NCBI GenBank assembly: GCA_903882875.1
Contig: CAIRYQ010000091.1
Coordinates: 30,198 to 94,197, forward strand
DNA from: an uncultured Spartobacteria bacterium
GTDB taxonomy: Bacteria > Verrucomicrobiota > Verrucomicrobiia > Chthoniobacterales > Chthoniobacteraceae
Reading direction: 5' to 3'
Length of the DNA: 64,000 nucleotides
Shown: positions 18,266-28,305 of the stretch, piece after piece
Position numbering within the stretch: position 1 is the stretch's first letter
Layout: each line of letters starts with the position of its first letter
Made by a program: the position numbers and the translations under genes
Notes under the pieces: generated by a model
Told to the model about the DNA's origin: nothing
What the model saw: the letters and a program-made list of their open reading frames with translations, nothing else
The model's database searches: none

Positions 18266-18862
18266 CTACGGCAGCTCTTTGATCTGGATGTGCCGGTATT
18301 CCATCTGATCGCGATCCGCTTCGAGACCGATGGGGCCGGTCTCGGGAATCTTCAGCGCGTCCTCAAGAATCTCTCCGTTGCACTCGCAGTGCGCGACGTT
18401 GTCCTTCACCGTCACGATGATCGTGTTCCAGTCCTGCGCCTTGTATTTCTTGAGCTGCTTGTAAGGACCTGCCACGAGGTAATCGCGGCACTGGAGCTGC
18501 GGCTTGCGCAGGAAGATCCCGCTGTCCGCATTCACCGCCGCGCGGAACTCGATCTTCAAAATGAAATTCTTCGGGAACACCTGCGTCGTCCAGAGCTGCC
18601 GGATGCGCGGCCCTTTCTCCGCGTTGTGAGCGTTCACCACGAGGATGCCCGGCTTCGCCGTGTAGCGTCCGTCGCTCGCCTCGGTCTTGCCGTCGAAAGT
18701 CTCAAGGACTTTCTGTTCCTTGTCGCGATAGCCCCAGCCTGTGAGATCCTTCCCGTTGTAAAGCGAGATGAAGCCGGGCTCCGGCGTCCAGTCCTCGGCC
18801 CGTGCGGGCAGGACGGCGAAAATGGCGGCGGCAAGGACGGCGGAGATGCGGAGGGATTTCAT
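18266..18862 (-). CDS. DUF1080 (3-keto-disaccharide hydrolase-like) exported protein
   Basis: This 198-residue protein has a signal peptide ending at about PARAED and a single DUF1080 domain with the hallmark FISLYNGKDLTGW at its start. The DUF1080 concanavalin-like fold is very common in Verrucomicrobiota, Planctomycetes and Bacteroidetes; some members hydrolyse 3-keto-glycosides and others may bind glycans. The domain is complete (NFILKIEFR, SGIFLR and WNTIIVTVKDN are visible). An ATG three codons upstream (18871) is also possible; I prefer 18862 because the signal peptide then starts MKSLRIS. It converges on the DUF1501 gene. Confidence 0.85.
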   Translation of the reverse strand: MKSLRISAVLAAAIFAVLPARAEDWTPEPGFISLYNGKDLTGWGYRDKEQKVLETFDGKTEASDGRYTAKPGILVVNAHNAEKGPRIRQLWTTQVFPKNFILKIEFRAAVNADSGIFLRKPQLQCRDYLVAGPYKQLKKYKAQDWNTIIVTVKDNVAHCECNGEILEDALKIPETGPIGLEADRDQMEYRHIQIKELP

Positions 18863-18980
18863 GGCTCGCATCGTTGCCGGGAAAAATTTTTCGCGGCAAG
18901 CGGGAACTCACACCCGGAGGGCCGCCCCATCGCGAAACGTTTGCTCCCCGGACCACCATCCGCTTTTCTGCGCGCTGCAC

Positions 18981-20015
18981 ATGAAAGCCATCCAACTCGA
19001 GAAGCCGCAGACGTTCCGGAAAATAGAAATCGAAGAACCCGGCACGCCCGGTCCCGGCGATGCCATCGTTACCATTCACCGTATCGGCATCTGCGGCACG
19101 GACTACTCAGGCTACCTCGGCAAAATGCCGTTCTTCAGCTATCCGCGCATCCCCGGCCACGAACTCGGCGTGGAAGTTCTCTCCGTCGGCGAAGGCGTGA
19201 CGAACGTGAAGCCCGGCGACAAGTGCTCCGTCGAGCCGTACATCAACTGCCAGAAGTGCTATTCGTGCCGCCGCGGCCACTCGAACTGCTGCGAGGCGCA
19301 CAAGACGCTCGGCGTGATGTGCGACGGCGGAATGTGCGAACGCTTCCTCATCCCAGCGCGCAAGCTGCACGTCTCGCGCAAGCTCACCTTTGATCAGCTC
19401 GCGCTCGTCGAGACGCTCGCCATCGGCTGCCACGCGATCAACCGCGGCAACCCGCAGCCCGGCGAGCACGTGCTCGTCATCGGCGCGGGACCGATCGGAC
19501 TTTCCACGATCGAGTTCGCAAAGCTCAGCGGCGCGCGAACCATCGTGATGGACATGAATGAGGCGCGGCTGCAATTCGTCCACGAGAAAATGGGCGTGCC
19601 CGACACGATCCTCCTCACACTCGGCGGCGAGGCGCAGGCCGCCGGGCAACTCTCCGCAATCACGAACGGCCAGCTCGCCGACGTCGTCGTGGACGCGACC
19701 GGCAGCAACAAGAGCATGGCCGCCGCACTCGGCTACTGCGCGTACGCCGCGCGGCTCGTGTATGTCGGCATCACGCAGCAGGAGATCAGTTTTTTCCAGG
19801 CGCCCGTGCTGCATCGCCGCGAAGTCACCATCCTCGCCTCGCGCAACGCGCTGCCGCCGGATTTCACGCGCATCATCTCGCTCATCGAGGACGGCAAAAT
19901 CAACACCGACCCGTGGATCACGCACCACGCGAAATTCGACGACATGATTGATGTCTTCCCGACGTGGCTGAAGCCCGAGAGCGGAGTGATCAAGGCCGTC
20001 GTCGCGCTGACGTAG
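18981..20015 (+). CDS. Zinc-dependent alcohol dehydrogenase (MDR family, sorbitol/threonine dehydrogenase-like)
   Basis: This 344-residue cytoplasmic oxidoreductase has the catalytic zinc ligands C38 (GICGTD) and H60-E61 (PGHE). It also has a complete structural zinc lobe, cysteines 90, 93, 96 and 104, and a Rossmann NAD(P) fingerprint GAGPIG. The family oxidises secondary alcohol groups of polyols, sugars or amino acids; the substrate cannot be fixed from sequence. The ATG at 18981 gives a canonical N-terminus (MKAIQLEKP); upstream in-frame codons overlap the divergent DUF1080 gene. It is followed closely by a small membrane protein gene. Confidence 0.88.
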   Translation: MKAIQLEKPQTFRKIEIEEPGTPGPGDAIVTIHRIGICGTDYSGYLGKMPFFSYPRIPGHELGVEVLSVGEGVTNVKPGDKCSVEPYINCQKCYSCRRGHSNCCEAHKTLGVMCDGGMCERFLIPARKLHVSRKLTFDQLALVETLAIGCHAINRGNPQPGEHVLVIGAGPIGLSTIEFAKLSGARTIVMDMNEARLQFVHEKMGVPDTILLTLGGEAQAAGQLSAITNGQLADVVVDATGSNKSMAAALGYCAYAARLVYVGITQQEISFFQAPVLHRREVTILASRNALPPDFTRIISLIEDGKINTDPWITHHAKFDDMIDVFPTWLKPESGVIKAVVALT

Positions 20016-20081
20016 CGCGATTGCAAAACGCGCCGCCTTCATCATTGCCCGTCGTGCTGCATGGTTCAGAATCCGCGCATC

Positions 20082-20483
20082 ATGAAAGCCATCTGGACCC
20101 TCATCTTCCTCGCAATCATCGCCTCGACCGTGGGCATTACGATGCTCTTCGTGCCGCAGTCGCAGTGGACGCCGACATTCTGGCTGAGCCTCGGCACGGT
20201 CGCGGCGGCGGAGTTTTTCCTGTGGATCGCGTTCACCTTCTCCGGAACCTCGCGCGGCGAACAGGCGGGTGGGTTTTCAAAACTTTCGATCATCGCCACG
20301 ACGCTGATCTACTTTTTCGTCACCACGGTGCTTGCGCTCGTTGCGATTTTTGTGCCGCTGCCGTTCAAGGTGCTGCTCGCGATCCACATTGTCGCGTTGC
20401 TTGGCTTTGTGATCACCGCCGGCCTCGCCGCTATCGGTACCCGCGTGCTTCAGGGCACGAATGAGGCGCAGCGCCCGCGCTAA
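20082..20483 (+). CDS. Small four-helix membrane protein, unknown
   Basis: This 133-residue protein is almost entirely hydrophobic, with four predicted transmembrane helices at about residues 4-23, 37-54, 72-95 and 100-122. No catalytic motif is seen and I do not recognise a family. The start MKAIW at 20082 is chosen because helix 1 begins immediately; an ATG at 20061 would add seven polar residues. The stop overlaps the stop region of the convergent miaB gene by 4 bp. Confidence 0.7.
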   Translation: MKAIWTLIFLAIIASTVGITMLFVPQSQWTPTFWLSLGTVAAAEFFLWIAFTFSGTSRGEQAGGFSKLSIIATTLIYFFVTTVLALVAIFVPLPFKVLLAIHIVALLGFVITAGLAAIGTRVLQGTNEAQRPR

Positions 20484-21847
20484 AGCACAGCAGGGTTTCC
20501 GTAGAGACTGAAGCCGCTCGCGCGTTCGATCTGCACGTCGAAGACTTCGCCGATGTGGCGCTCGCCGCCCTCGAAGATCACGACCTTGTTCCCCGGCGAA
20601 CGGCCCGAGAGCGTCGCGGGATTCGTCTTGCTCGGCCCTTCGCACAAAATCTTCACGCGCTTTCCGACCAGCTCCTCGTTCTTCGCCTTCGCGATTTCGT
20701 CCACGAGATTCAGCAGCACGCGGTTGCGTTCGTCGCGAATTTCCTCGGGCACCTGATCGCTCATCAACGCAGCGGGCGTGTCGCGGCGCGTGCTGTATTT
20801 GAAGACGAATGCGTTGTCGAAACCGACGCGGCGATACAGTTCGCACGAAGCCTCGAAGTCCGCATCGGTCTCACCGGGAAAGCCGACGATGACATCCGTG
20901 GTGACAGCGATGTCGGGCAGCGCCACGCGCAGTGACTCGACGAGCCGCAGATATTTCTCCGCAGTGTAAGTGCGGTGCATCGCTTTCAAAATGCGATCGC
21001 TGCCGCTCTGCACGGGCAGATGCACATGCGCCATGAGCTTCGGCAGCCGCGCGTAGCACTCGACGAGATCGGCGCGGAAGCCAATCGGGTGCGGTGACGT
21101 GAAACGCAGCCGCTGCAATCCCTCGACGGCATGGACGGCTTCGAGCAACTGCACGAACGGCGACTTCTCCCCGACGCGCGGGAACTCGTGGCGTCCGTAC
21201 AAATTCACGATCTGTCCGAGCAAAGTCACCTCGCGCACACCGCGCGCGACGAGTCCCTCGACCTCCTGCACGATGTCCGCAATCGTGCGCGAACGCTCCG
21301 AGCCGCGCGTGCTCGGCACGATGCAAAATGTGCAGTGCATGTTGCACCCCTGCATGATGCTCACGAACGCCGTGACCTGCCGCTCCTCCAGCATGTGTTC
21401 GCGGATCGTCGCCTGTGATCCAGATTCTTCGGCGATGTCCACGATGCTGAAGCGCGCGTCGTCCATGAGCCGCTCGCCGAGCGCGGCCTTGCGCTGTACG
21501 AGCTGCTCCACGTAGTCGGCGACCTTGTGAAATTTCTGCGTCCCCACGACGAGGTCCACATGCGCGATGTCGCGGACGAGTTCGCCGCCGCGGCTCTGCG
21601 CCATGCAGCCGAGAAAGCCGAAGACCATCTCGGGCTTGTTCGCGCGCAGCCTGCCGAGCAGTCCCATTTTCCCCAGCGCTTTCTGCTCCGCGAGATCGCG
21701 CACGCTGCATGTGTTGATGAGCACGACATCCGCGGCCTTCTCCTCCGTGGTCAACTCATAGCCACGGCCGATGAGATCGCGCGCGACCTGCTCGGAGTCG
21801 CGTTCGTTCATCTGGCACCCATAGGTCTTGAGAAATACTTTCGGCAT
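20480..21847 (-). CDS. miaB: tRNA-2-methylthio-N6-dimethylallyladenosine synthase MiaB
   Basis: This 455-residue radical SAM methylthiotransferase adds the 2-methylthio group to i6A37 of tRNA. The N-terminal UPF0004 domain shows three cluster cysteines (YGCQMN, NTCSVRD, FLGCMAQ). The radical SAM motif is GCNMHCTFCIVPSTRG, and a C-terminal TRAM region is present (GKRVKILCEGPS). Length and order of domains are standard. It stands alone between convergent and divergent neighbours, with 196 bp upstream shared with the giant TPR gene. Confidence 0.95.
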   Translation of the reverse strand: MPKVFLKTYGCQMNERDSEQVARDLIGRGYELTTEEKAADVVLINTCSVRDLAEQKALGKMGLLGRLRANKPEMVFGFLGCMAQSRGGELVRDIAHVDLVVGTQKFHKVADYVEQLVQRKAALGERLMDDARFSIVDIAEESGSQATIREHMLEERQVTAFVSIMQGCNMHCTFCIVPSTRGSERSRTIADIVQEVEGLVARGVREVTLLGQIVNLYGRHEFPRVGEKSPFVQLLEAVHAVEGLQRLRFTSPHPIGFRADLVECYARLPKLMAHVHLPVQSGSDRILKAMHRTYTAEKYLRLVESLRVALPDIAVTTDVIVGFPGETDADFEASCELYRRVGFDNAFVFKYSTRRDTPAALMSDQVPEEIRDERNRVLLNLVDEIAKAKNEELVGKRVKILCEGPSKTNPATLSGRSPGNKVVIFEGGERHIGEVFDVQIERASGFSLYGNPAVL

Positions 21848-22043
21848 CGAAGGGCGCGGAAACTAACCGAGCACGCGGTGCTCGTAAATGGGGAGTATGT
21901 GCGGCGCAGATGCCCAGACGTCGTAAAAAGGATGCGTCGTCGCGCGGAGCCGTGTGAAGGTGCCCGACAGCCAAAGTTGGCATCCGGATTGGGAACGGCG
22001 GCGGGGTTGTCTTTTCAACCGTGCCACGGATAGTGCGCGCACG

Positions 22044-25000
22044 ATGCGAGTCCCACGCATTTTCACCGCCGCAATGTTCGCCGCCGCGTTTGCGCGTGCG
22101 GAGCCGCTTTCGCCCCGTGTGACGGAGCGGTACCGGCAGATGCTCGCGGCAAATCCGAGCGAGGGCATCGTGCTCGACCGTCTGTGGAAAGGCGCGCTCG
22201 ACGGCGGCACGACGGAAGATCTGCTCGCGGCGTACGCAAAGGCGGAGGATTTTTCCGGGCGCATGATTTCCGGTCTGCTGCTGCGCAAGGCGGGCCGCGA
22301 CGACGGCGCGCACGCGGCGTTCGAGGCTGCGCAAAAATTGGACGCTGCGAATCCATTGCCGCTGCTCGCGCTGGCGCGGATGGAAAATGACGGCGGGCAT
22401 CCCGCGAAGGCGGCGGTGCTTTTTGAAAAGGCGCTCGAGGTTTTCCAAAAGGACGACGCACGCGTGCAGGACACGCTGATGCAGCTCGGTGCGGCATGGA
22501 GCGTCGCGGGTGAACCGGCAAAATCCGCGCAGGCGTGGGAGCGTGCGCTCGCGCTCGCGCCGGACGATCCCGAATTGCGCCGCCGTCTCGCGCAGGCGGG
22601 CGCAGATGCGGGTCAGCCGGAGGTTGCACTGAAGCACCTTGAGTTTCTCTCCACGCACGCCGAGCCGTCCGAACGCGCGAAGGCGTTGCAGCAGATCGCC
22701 GCGATTCACTCCGCCGCCTCGCGCAATGACGATGCGATGCAGGCGCTGGAGCGTGCGGTGCGCGGCACCGCGCCGGCGAGCTGGATGCGCGCGGAACTGC
22801 TCGGGCAGATCATCCGGCTGGCGATTCGCACGCATTCGGAAGCTGCGCTGGAAAAGAAATGGCTCGCGCAGGTGGAGGCGAATCCGCGCGATCTCGGCGG
22901 GTATCTGCAAGTCGTGGAGTTTTACGATCGCACCGGGAATTTCGAGCAGGAGCGTGTGTGGCTGGAGAAGGTCACGGCGCTCGTGCCGGGAAATGCGGAT
23001 CACGCGCTCCGGCTTGCGCGGTTGCTTGCGCAGATGGACCAGCTCGATGCCGCCGCCGCGCAGTTCAATAAGGTGATGGCCGCACAGCCGAAGAACACCG
23101 ATCTGGTGTTCGAGCGCGCGCGGATTGACGTGCGGCGCGAGGACGGTGCAGCCGCGCGGCTGCGGATCGCGGCGATGCTCGGCGCGCACACGGACGACGA
23201 CATGCTGCGCACCGTGGCGCTCGCATTTTTCCAGGAGCACCGGATGTCCGATGCGATCGAGCGGCACCTGTCGGAAGACGCGCGGGCAGGTGCGGAGAAT
23301 GCGCTGCTGGCGCTAGCGGAGTTTTATTTTTCACAGCGAAAGGCGGACGAGGGCCGCGCGGCACTGGCGCGTCTCGTGCGCAGCGGCGATGCGCCCGCGG
23401 AGGAGGCGCGACGCAGGATGCTCGTCGCGCAGCATCTGAAGGGTCACGGCGAACTCACCGCCGCGGTCGCGGAGGCGGAGGCCGCGGTGCGCCTTGTCCC
23501 GGATTCGCGCGAGGCGCTGATGATGCTTGGTGAACTGCGCGCTGCGCTTTCACATCGTGCGGAGGCGAGGGCCGCGTTCCTGCGCGCCTATGCTGCGAGC
23601 GGCACTGATGCCGAGCGGCTGGAGGTGGACGGGAAACTTTTCGAGAGCATCCGTGCCGAGGTCGCGCCTGCGGTGGCCGGACGTCCGCAGGGCGAGTCCG
23701 CGGCGGCGGTGGTCGAGGGGTTCATCCGCGATCTCATGCGCGGGGCAAACGATGCGAAGTCGCCCGCGGGCTGGCTGCGCGTGGCGCGGTGGAAGGCGTG
23801 GAATGGCGACAAGTCGAGCGCGGTCACATTCGCCGCGAAGGCCGCTGACATGGAGCCGGGGAATCCCGCGGCGCGCGAATTCCTCGCACGGCATGCGGTG
23901 ACGAACGGCGAGGGCTCGTATGCGGTCGCATACCTGCGCGAACTCATCGGGATCAACCCTGCGGGGCGCGACGGTTATTTGCGCGAAATCGCACAAGTCG
24001 AATTGCAGCGCGGCGATCGCGCGGATGCGCTGGAAATTTTCGCACAGCTTGTGAAGGCGAACCCCGGCAGTATGGACGCGCTCGCGGATCTCGCGAACGC
24101 GCAGGAACGCGCGGAGAAAATGAACGAGGCGGCGGACTCGTGGAGAAAGGTGCTCGCGCTCGCACCCGCGCCGCGCCGGAGCGAGGCTGCGACCTCCCTT
24201 CTGCGTGTGTTGGAAAAAGACGGCGCACACGGGGAGGCGACGGAGCTGATGCTGCGCCGCGCGGACGATGCGCCCGACGAGCGCACGCGCTTCGCGCGGC
24301 TCGACGAGATGCTGCTCTACTGCCAGCGGCACGGGCGGCTGCCGTGGGCGCGCGACATTTTCGAAAAGCGGCACAAGGCGAAGGCCGATGATTACGTGGC
24401 GGGGATCGTGATGGGCCGTGTGCTGAAGCTCATGGGGGAAAAGGCCGCGGCATCCGGGCTGTTCACGGATGCCGCGCTGTCCGTGCCGAACGATGCGGAC
24501 GTGCTGCCGGAGCTGGTGCGCGAGGCGGAGGAGCTTCACAAACTCGACCTCGCGGTGCGGCTCCAGGAGCAGCTCGTGCGCGCGTCGAAGGCGAGCGGAT
24601 CGGACGGCTGGCTGCGGCTTGCCGACTTGCAGCAAGGCCGCGGGGACCTCGAGGCTGTGGAGCGCACATGGGCGCAGGCGGTCGCGAAATTTCCGCGCGA
24701 TGCGGATGTGCTGCGCAAGGCCGCGGACTTCCATCTGCAATGGGGTGATCGCGCGACGGCGGCGAACCTCCTCGGCAAAATCTTCGCGCTGGATGTGGAG
24801 GATGTGCGTGCGGCGTCCGAACTCGGCGAGCTGAGATTTTCCGCGGGAAAATTGCAGGAAGCGCGTGCGGCCTTCGAGCGTGTGATGAAACTCACTTCCC
24901 CGGTGATGCAGCTCGCGTATCCGGCGGAACGAACCGGACGGGCGCCGGTGCCGCGGAATTCATCCGGCACCGTGCGCAGGCCGGGCGGGTTGCGGAGTGT

Positions 25001-28000
25001 TGCGGCGACCGAGCGTTCCGGCGGTGTGACGGGATCCGAACTGCGACGCGATGGCGAAACTCAGATGCGGCTCGATGCGCTGCGCAGGCTCGCGGAGATC
25101 GCGCGGAGCACGGGTGGCGCGGTGTTGGAGAAATGGATCGCGGACTGGGTGCCTTCGGGATCGGATGCGACGATCGAGGCGCTTTGGGCGCTGTATTTTT
25201 CCGGCGCGCATGATGCGGTGCTCACGATTGCGGAGAAGAATGCAGCGGCCGATCCGACGGATGGCGCGCACAGGCGGGCATTCATCCGGGTTGCGTTTGA
25301 GAGCGGGGCGTTTGCGCGGCTCGGCGAATGGCTGAATGCGGACGCGCGCACTGCCGCGGAGGAGGAGCTGTTTGCACAGGCATTTGAAGAGGTGCTGTGG
25401 TTGCGTCCTGAAATCGTGTCGCTGGCGATGATGCAGCGCGTGTTCCCCGAGGGCGGGCGCGCGGAGCTGTGGGCGAGCGCGGAGGCGCTTGCGCGGACGC
25501 ATCACATGCGCGAGGCGATCACGCTGGGCAGGCGAGTTTTTGCAAACACGCCGCAGCGCGTGGCCACGGGGCGTGAGCTGGCGCGCTGGCATCTTGCGCT
25601 TGGCGAGGCGGACGCCGCGCGCGCGGTGCTCGCGGCGGCGAGCGAGGGTGAGGGCGGGTCGCTGGAGTCGCCGGTGTATGGTGCGATGCGCGATCTGTAT
25701 TTTCTGCTGCCGCAGGATCAGCGCGGGGCATTCGTGCGCGAGCGGCTGCGCGCGGCGGACGAAGGAACAGTGCATGGGCTGCAAGTGAGGCTGCTGCTTT
25801 TCGCGCTCGAAGGAATGAGCGATGACGCGGATGACGCGCTGGTGCGGCTGATCGGGCGGCGGCCTGTCGGTCCGGCGACCGCGGAGGATGGAAACTCCGC
25901 GATGCGCGAGTGGAATTTTGCCAATGCCACGGTGGGGCAGCTTCTGGAGTGGGATATGCCTGTGCTCGCGCGTCGTGCGTTGGAAATGGCGCTGGCCGAT
26001 GCGGGACTGCGTGGATTGCAGGAGGAGCAGCGCGTGCGCGCGGGTGCGCCGGGGATCGAATCGGCTGGCAGAGCGTGGAGCGGACGCTCGGTTTTCCACG
26101 AGGCGCTCGGGAGGGGGCGTGCGCAACGGGACGCGCTCGCGTTTCTGGCGGGCGGCGCAATCGAACGTGCGGCGATGATTGCGAAAATGCGCGCTGCCGG
26201 GGATGCGGGTTTGAGGTCGCGATTTGCCGAGGCGCTCGCGTCGGTCGGCGGAGGCGCCCATGCGGTGGCGATCTGGAAGATCGGATGGGAACACGATCTG
26301 CGGAATCCGGGTGCGCTGCGGCAGCTCGTGGATGCGTCGCGCGCCGCTGGCGATGTGGCCGCGGACGAGGCCGTGCGGCGGCGCTGCGTCGAGGAGATCA
26401 TCAATCCCGGCAACGACACAACGCTGCGCGAATTTGCGCTGGAGCTTTCGGAACTGCTCGAACAACGCGGTGCGGCGGATGAGGCGCTCGCGGTGATCGA
26501 GAAGGCGGTCGAGCGAAATCCCGAGGAACTGCGGCTGCTGATGCGCGAGGCGCTGCTTCTTGAAAGATGCAGCAGGGCGGACGAGGCCGCGGCAGTGTGG
26601 AAAAAGGTGGTCGGCAGCGACGCTGGGAGCGCGCCGGCGAGGCGCGTGCTCGCGACCATTTTCGAGGGACGGGGAAAATTCGCGGAGGCGATCGAGGTGC
26701 GGAACCGTTCGGGGCCATCGGGTGACACGGCGTTGCCGGAGCTTTTTTGCAAGGCCGGGCGCCCGGATGACGCCCTCGTGGCGCTCTCGCGCCTCACGGG
26801 CAGCGGCGCGGTGCAGTCGGCGATGGCGGCTGCGGAGGTGCTGGCGCTGAATGGCGACGGGACGTCAGCGCGCAGCGTGCTCATCGCGGCGGCGGCGAAA
26901 ACGACGGAGCCGACCGGGCTGATTCAGTTGCGCGCGAAGCTGCTGACGATCCCCGGATTCCCGCCACCGGAACTTTTCCGGACGCGAATGCAGGAGCGGA
27001 TGCGCCATGCGGCGCACGCTCACCCCGAACTTGCGGGCGGCTATTTTGATTTCTTCGAGCGGTACGCGAAGCGTCTCGGGATCGCGGAGGAGTGGGGACG
27101 CGAACTCGATGAGGCGTGGCACGGGGGCACGGGTGCGACGACGGCCGGGCTTACGCTGTTGCGACGCGCGTGCGCCGATGGCGACGCGGATGCGGTGCGG
27201 CGCATTTCCGCGGCGCTGTTGTCGCGCGCGGACGCCGTCGATTCGTTGCTCGATGAGATGGGCGGCATCGTGCGCCGTGCGGGCCGCGCGGATTTGCAGT
27301 TGCTCGTGGCCGAGCGTGTGGCGCGGCGCGCGTGGCCGTCGGCGGATGGGATGTTCGCATGGGTCCGGCTGCTCGCTGCGAATGGTGCACGCGAACGTGC
27401 GGCGGAGGTGCTCTCGCGACACGCGTGGCTTGCGGGATTCGGCGGAGGTGCGGAGTCGCTGGGACGTGCATGGCTTGCGGCCGGTGAGACGGAAAAGGCG
27501 CGGGATTTTCTCTCGTTCGCGATGAGGCAGGGCGGGCCGTCGCCTGCGCCGTCGGTCCTCGCTGCGATGGCGGGCGTGCATGTGGCGGCGAACAATTTCC
27601 GGGCGGCGAGGCTGCTGCTCCGGCGGGCGTTCGCGGAGCCGGTGTGCCACGAGTATGCGGCGCTTGCGGAATATCTCGACGCGGCGGGCGACATTGCACG
27701 CTGGCGTGATGTCGCGGCGGAATTTGGGCTCGCGCCGCGCGCGGTGCATGAGCTGGCGCTCGCGATTTTTTCCCTCCATGAAAAGCGCGGACGTGTTCAT
27801 GAGGCGCTGGCTCTCGTGACTGCGAACCCGTCGCTCGTGAGTGCCACTGACGAAATGGCAGCGGAGAGCGGTGGCGTTCCGCGCCTGGATCTTGCGCGGC
27901 TCCGGCGTGCGGCGGTGAAGGCGGGGGAGTTTGAAAAATGCACGCGGCTTTTCGAGCAGCCGATGCTGTTGCGTCTGCCGGATGCGCCGGTGGAATCCGA

Positions 28001-28253
28001 GGCACTGCACGCGGCGTGGGCGGAGCGGCGTGGCGATGCGGACGGAAGCCTGCGCAGTGCGGAGCGTGCGGCGGAACTGCGGCCATCATCGTGGGAGTTC
28101 TCGCGGCGCGCGGCGGAACTGCTGCTGGCGCGGAATGAACCGGCAAAGGCGAAGGCGGTGCTCGGACGGTTTCTCTCGGTGTCGCCGGTGGCCGCAGAGC
28201 GCGAGGCTGCGTTCGAGCTTTGGGAAAAGGCCGGCGATGCGGCGCGGCGCTGA
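22044..28253 (+). CDS. Very large secreted TPR-repeat protein (2069 residues)
   Basis: The protein starts with a short signal peptide (MRVPRIFTAAMFAAAFARA) and is otherwise built from degenerate tetratricopeptide-type helical repeats along its length. Clear examples are AKAAVLFEKALEVF, AKSAQAWERALALAPDDPE and ADEALAVIEKAVERNPEE. No enzymatic domain is evident. A protein of this size in the periplasm or at the surface could scaffold an envelope complex. Residues about 960-1000 break the pattern: a proline/glycine/arginine-rich segment encoded by palindromic sequence (24915-25025). The frame extends to 21954, but the ATG at 22044 gives the signal peptide. A small secreted protein gene follows 52 bp later and may be functionally linked. 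Confidence 0.82.
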   Translation: MRVPRIFTAAMFAAAFARAEPLSPRVTERYRQMLAANPSEGIVLDRLWKGALDGGTTEDLLAAYAKAEDFSGRMISGLLLRKAGRDDGAHAAFEAAQKLDAANPLPLLALARMENDGGHPAKAAVLFEKALEVFQKDDARVQDTLMQLGAAWSVAGEPAKSAQAWERALALAPDDPELRRRLAQAGADAGQPEVALKHLEFLSTHAEPSERAKALQQIAAIHSAASRNDDAMQALERAVRGTAPASWMRAELLGQIIRLAIRTHSEAALEKKWLAQVEANPRDLGGYLQVVEFYDRTGNFEQERVWLEKVTALVPGNADHALRLARLLAQMDQLDAAAAQFNKVMAAQPKNTDLVFERARIDVRREDGAAARLRIAAMLGAHTDDDMLRTVALAFFQEHRMSDAIERHLSEDARAGAENALLALAEFYFSQRKADEGRAALARLVRSGDAPAEEARRRMLVAQHLKGHGELTAAVAEAEAAVRLVPDSREALMMLGELRAALSHRAEARAAFLRAYAASGTDAERLEVDGKLFESIRAEVAPAVAGRPQGESAAAVVEGFIRDLMRGANDAKSPAGWLRVARWKAWNGDKSSAVTFAAKAADMEPGNPAAREFLARHAVTNGEGSYAVAYLRELIGINPAGRDGYLREIAQVELQRGDRADALEIFAQLVKANPGSMDALADLANAQERAEKMNEAADSWRKVLALAPAPRRSEAATSLLRVLEKDGAHGEATELMLRRADDAPDERTRFARLDEMLLYCQRHGRLPWARDIFEKRHKAKADDYVAGIVMGRVLKLMGEKAAASGLFTDAALSVPNDADVLPELVREAEELHKLDLAVRLQEQLVRASKASGSDGWLRLADLQQGRGDLEAVERTWAQAVAKFPRDADVLRKAADFHLQWGDRATAANLLGKIFALDVEDVRAASELGELRFSAGKLQEARAAFERVMKLTSPVMQLAYPAERTGRAPVPRNSSGTVRRPGGLRSVAATERSGGVTGSELRRDGETQMRLDALRRLAEIARSTGGAVLEKWIADWVPSGSDATIEALWALYFSGAHDAVLTIAEKNAAADPTDGAHRRAFIRVAFESGAFARLGEWLNADARTAAEEELFAQAFEEVLWLRPEIVSLAMMQRVFPEGGRAELWASAEALARTHHMREAITLGRRVFANTPQRVATGRELARWHLALGEADAARAVLAAASEGEGGSLESPVYGAMRDLYFLLPQDQRGAFVRERLRAADEGTVHGLQVRLLLFALEGMSDDADDALVRLIGRRPVGPATAEDGNSAMREWNFANATVGQLLEWDMPVLARRALEMALADAGLRGLQEEQRVRAGAPGIESAGRAWSGRSVFHEALGRGRAQRDALAFLAGGAIERAAMIAKMRAAGDAGLRSRFAEALASVGGGAHAVAIWKIGWEHDLRNPGALRQLVDASRAAGDVAADEAVRRRCVEEIINPGNDTTLREFALELSELLEQRGAADEALAVIEKAVERNPEELRLLMREALLLERCSRADEAAAVWKKVVGSDAGSAPARRVLATIFEGRGKFAEAIEVRNRSGPSGDTALPELFCKAGRPDDALVALSRLTGSGAVQSAMAAAEVLALNGDGTSARSVLIAAAAKTTEPTGLIQLRAKLLTIPGFPPPELFRTRMQERMRHAAHAHPELAGGYFDFFERYAKRLGIAEEWGRELDEAWHGGTGATTAGLTLLRRACADGDADAVRRISAALLSRADAVDSLLDEMGGIVRRAGRADLQLLVAERVARRAWPSADGMFAWVRLLAANGARERAAEVLSRHAWLAGFGGGAESLGRAWLAAGETEKARDFLSFAMRQGGPSPAPSVLAAMAGVHVAANNFRAARLLLRRAFAEPVCHEYAALAEYLDAAGDIARWRDVAAEFGLAPRAVHELALAIFSLHEKRGRVHEALALVTANPSLVSATDEMAAESGGVPRLDLARLRRAAVKAGEFEKCTRLFEQPMLLRLPDAPVESEALHAAWAERRGDADGSLRSAERAAELRPSSWEFSRRAAELLLARNEPAKAKAVLGRFLSVSPVAAEREAAFELWEKAGDAARR
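24915..25025. repeat. In-frame palindromic insertion within the TPR gene
   Basis: This stretch contains an 8-bp perfect inverted repeat CGGTGCCG/CGGCACCG (24946-24953 and 24965-24972), flanked by further CCGG-rich dyads. It encodes about 37 residues rich in R, G, S and P, unlike the alanine/leucine/glutamate-rich helices on both sides. The length keeps the frame open. It looks like a short mobile palindromic element tolerated inside a coding region. Confidence 0.5.
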
Positions 28254-28305
28254 CTGCGGGAACTTCATCTTGCCAGTGCGGGGGAGCGGTGGCATCGGTC
28301 TGCGA

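Noticed and set aside
24960..26465. 501-codon minus-strand open frame within the TPR gene
   Set aside because: Low-information arginine-rich translation, no start context; the plus-strand frame continues as helical repeats.
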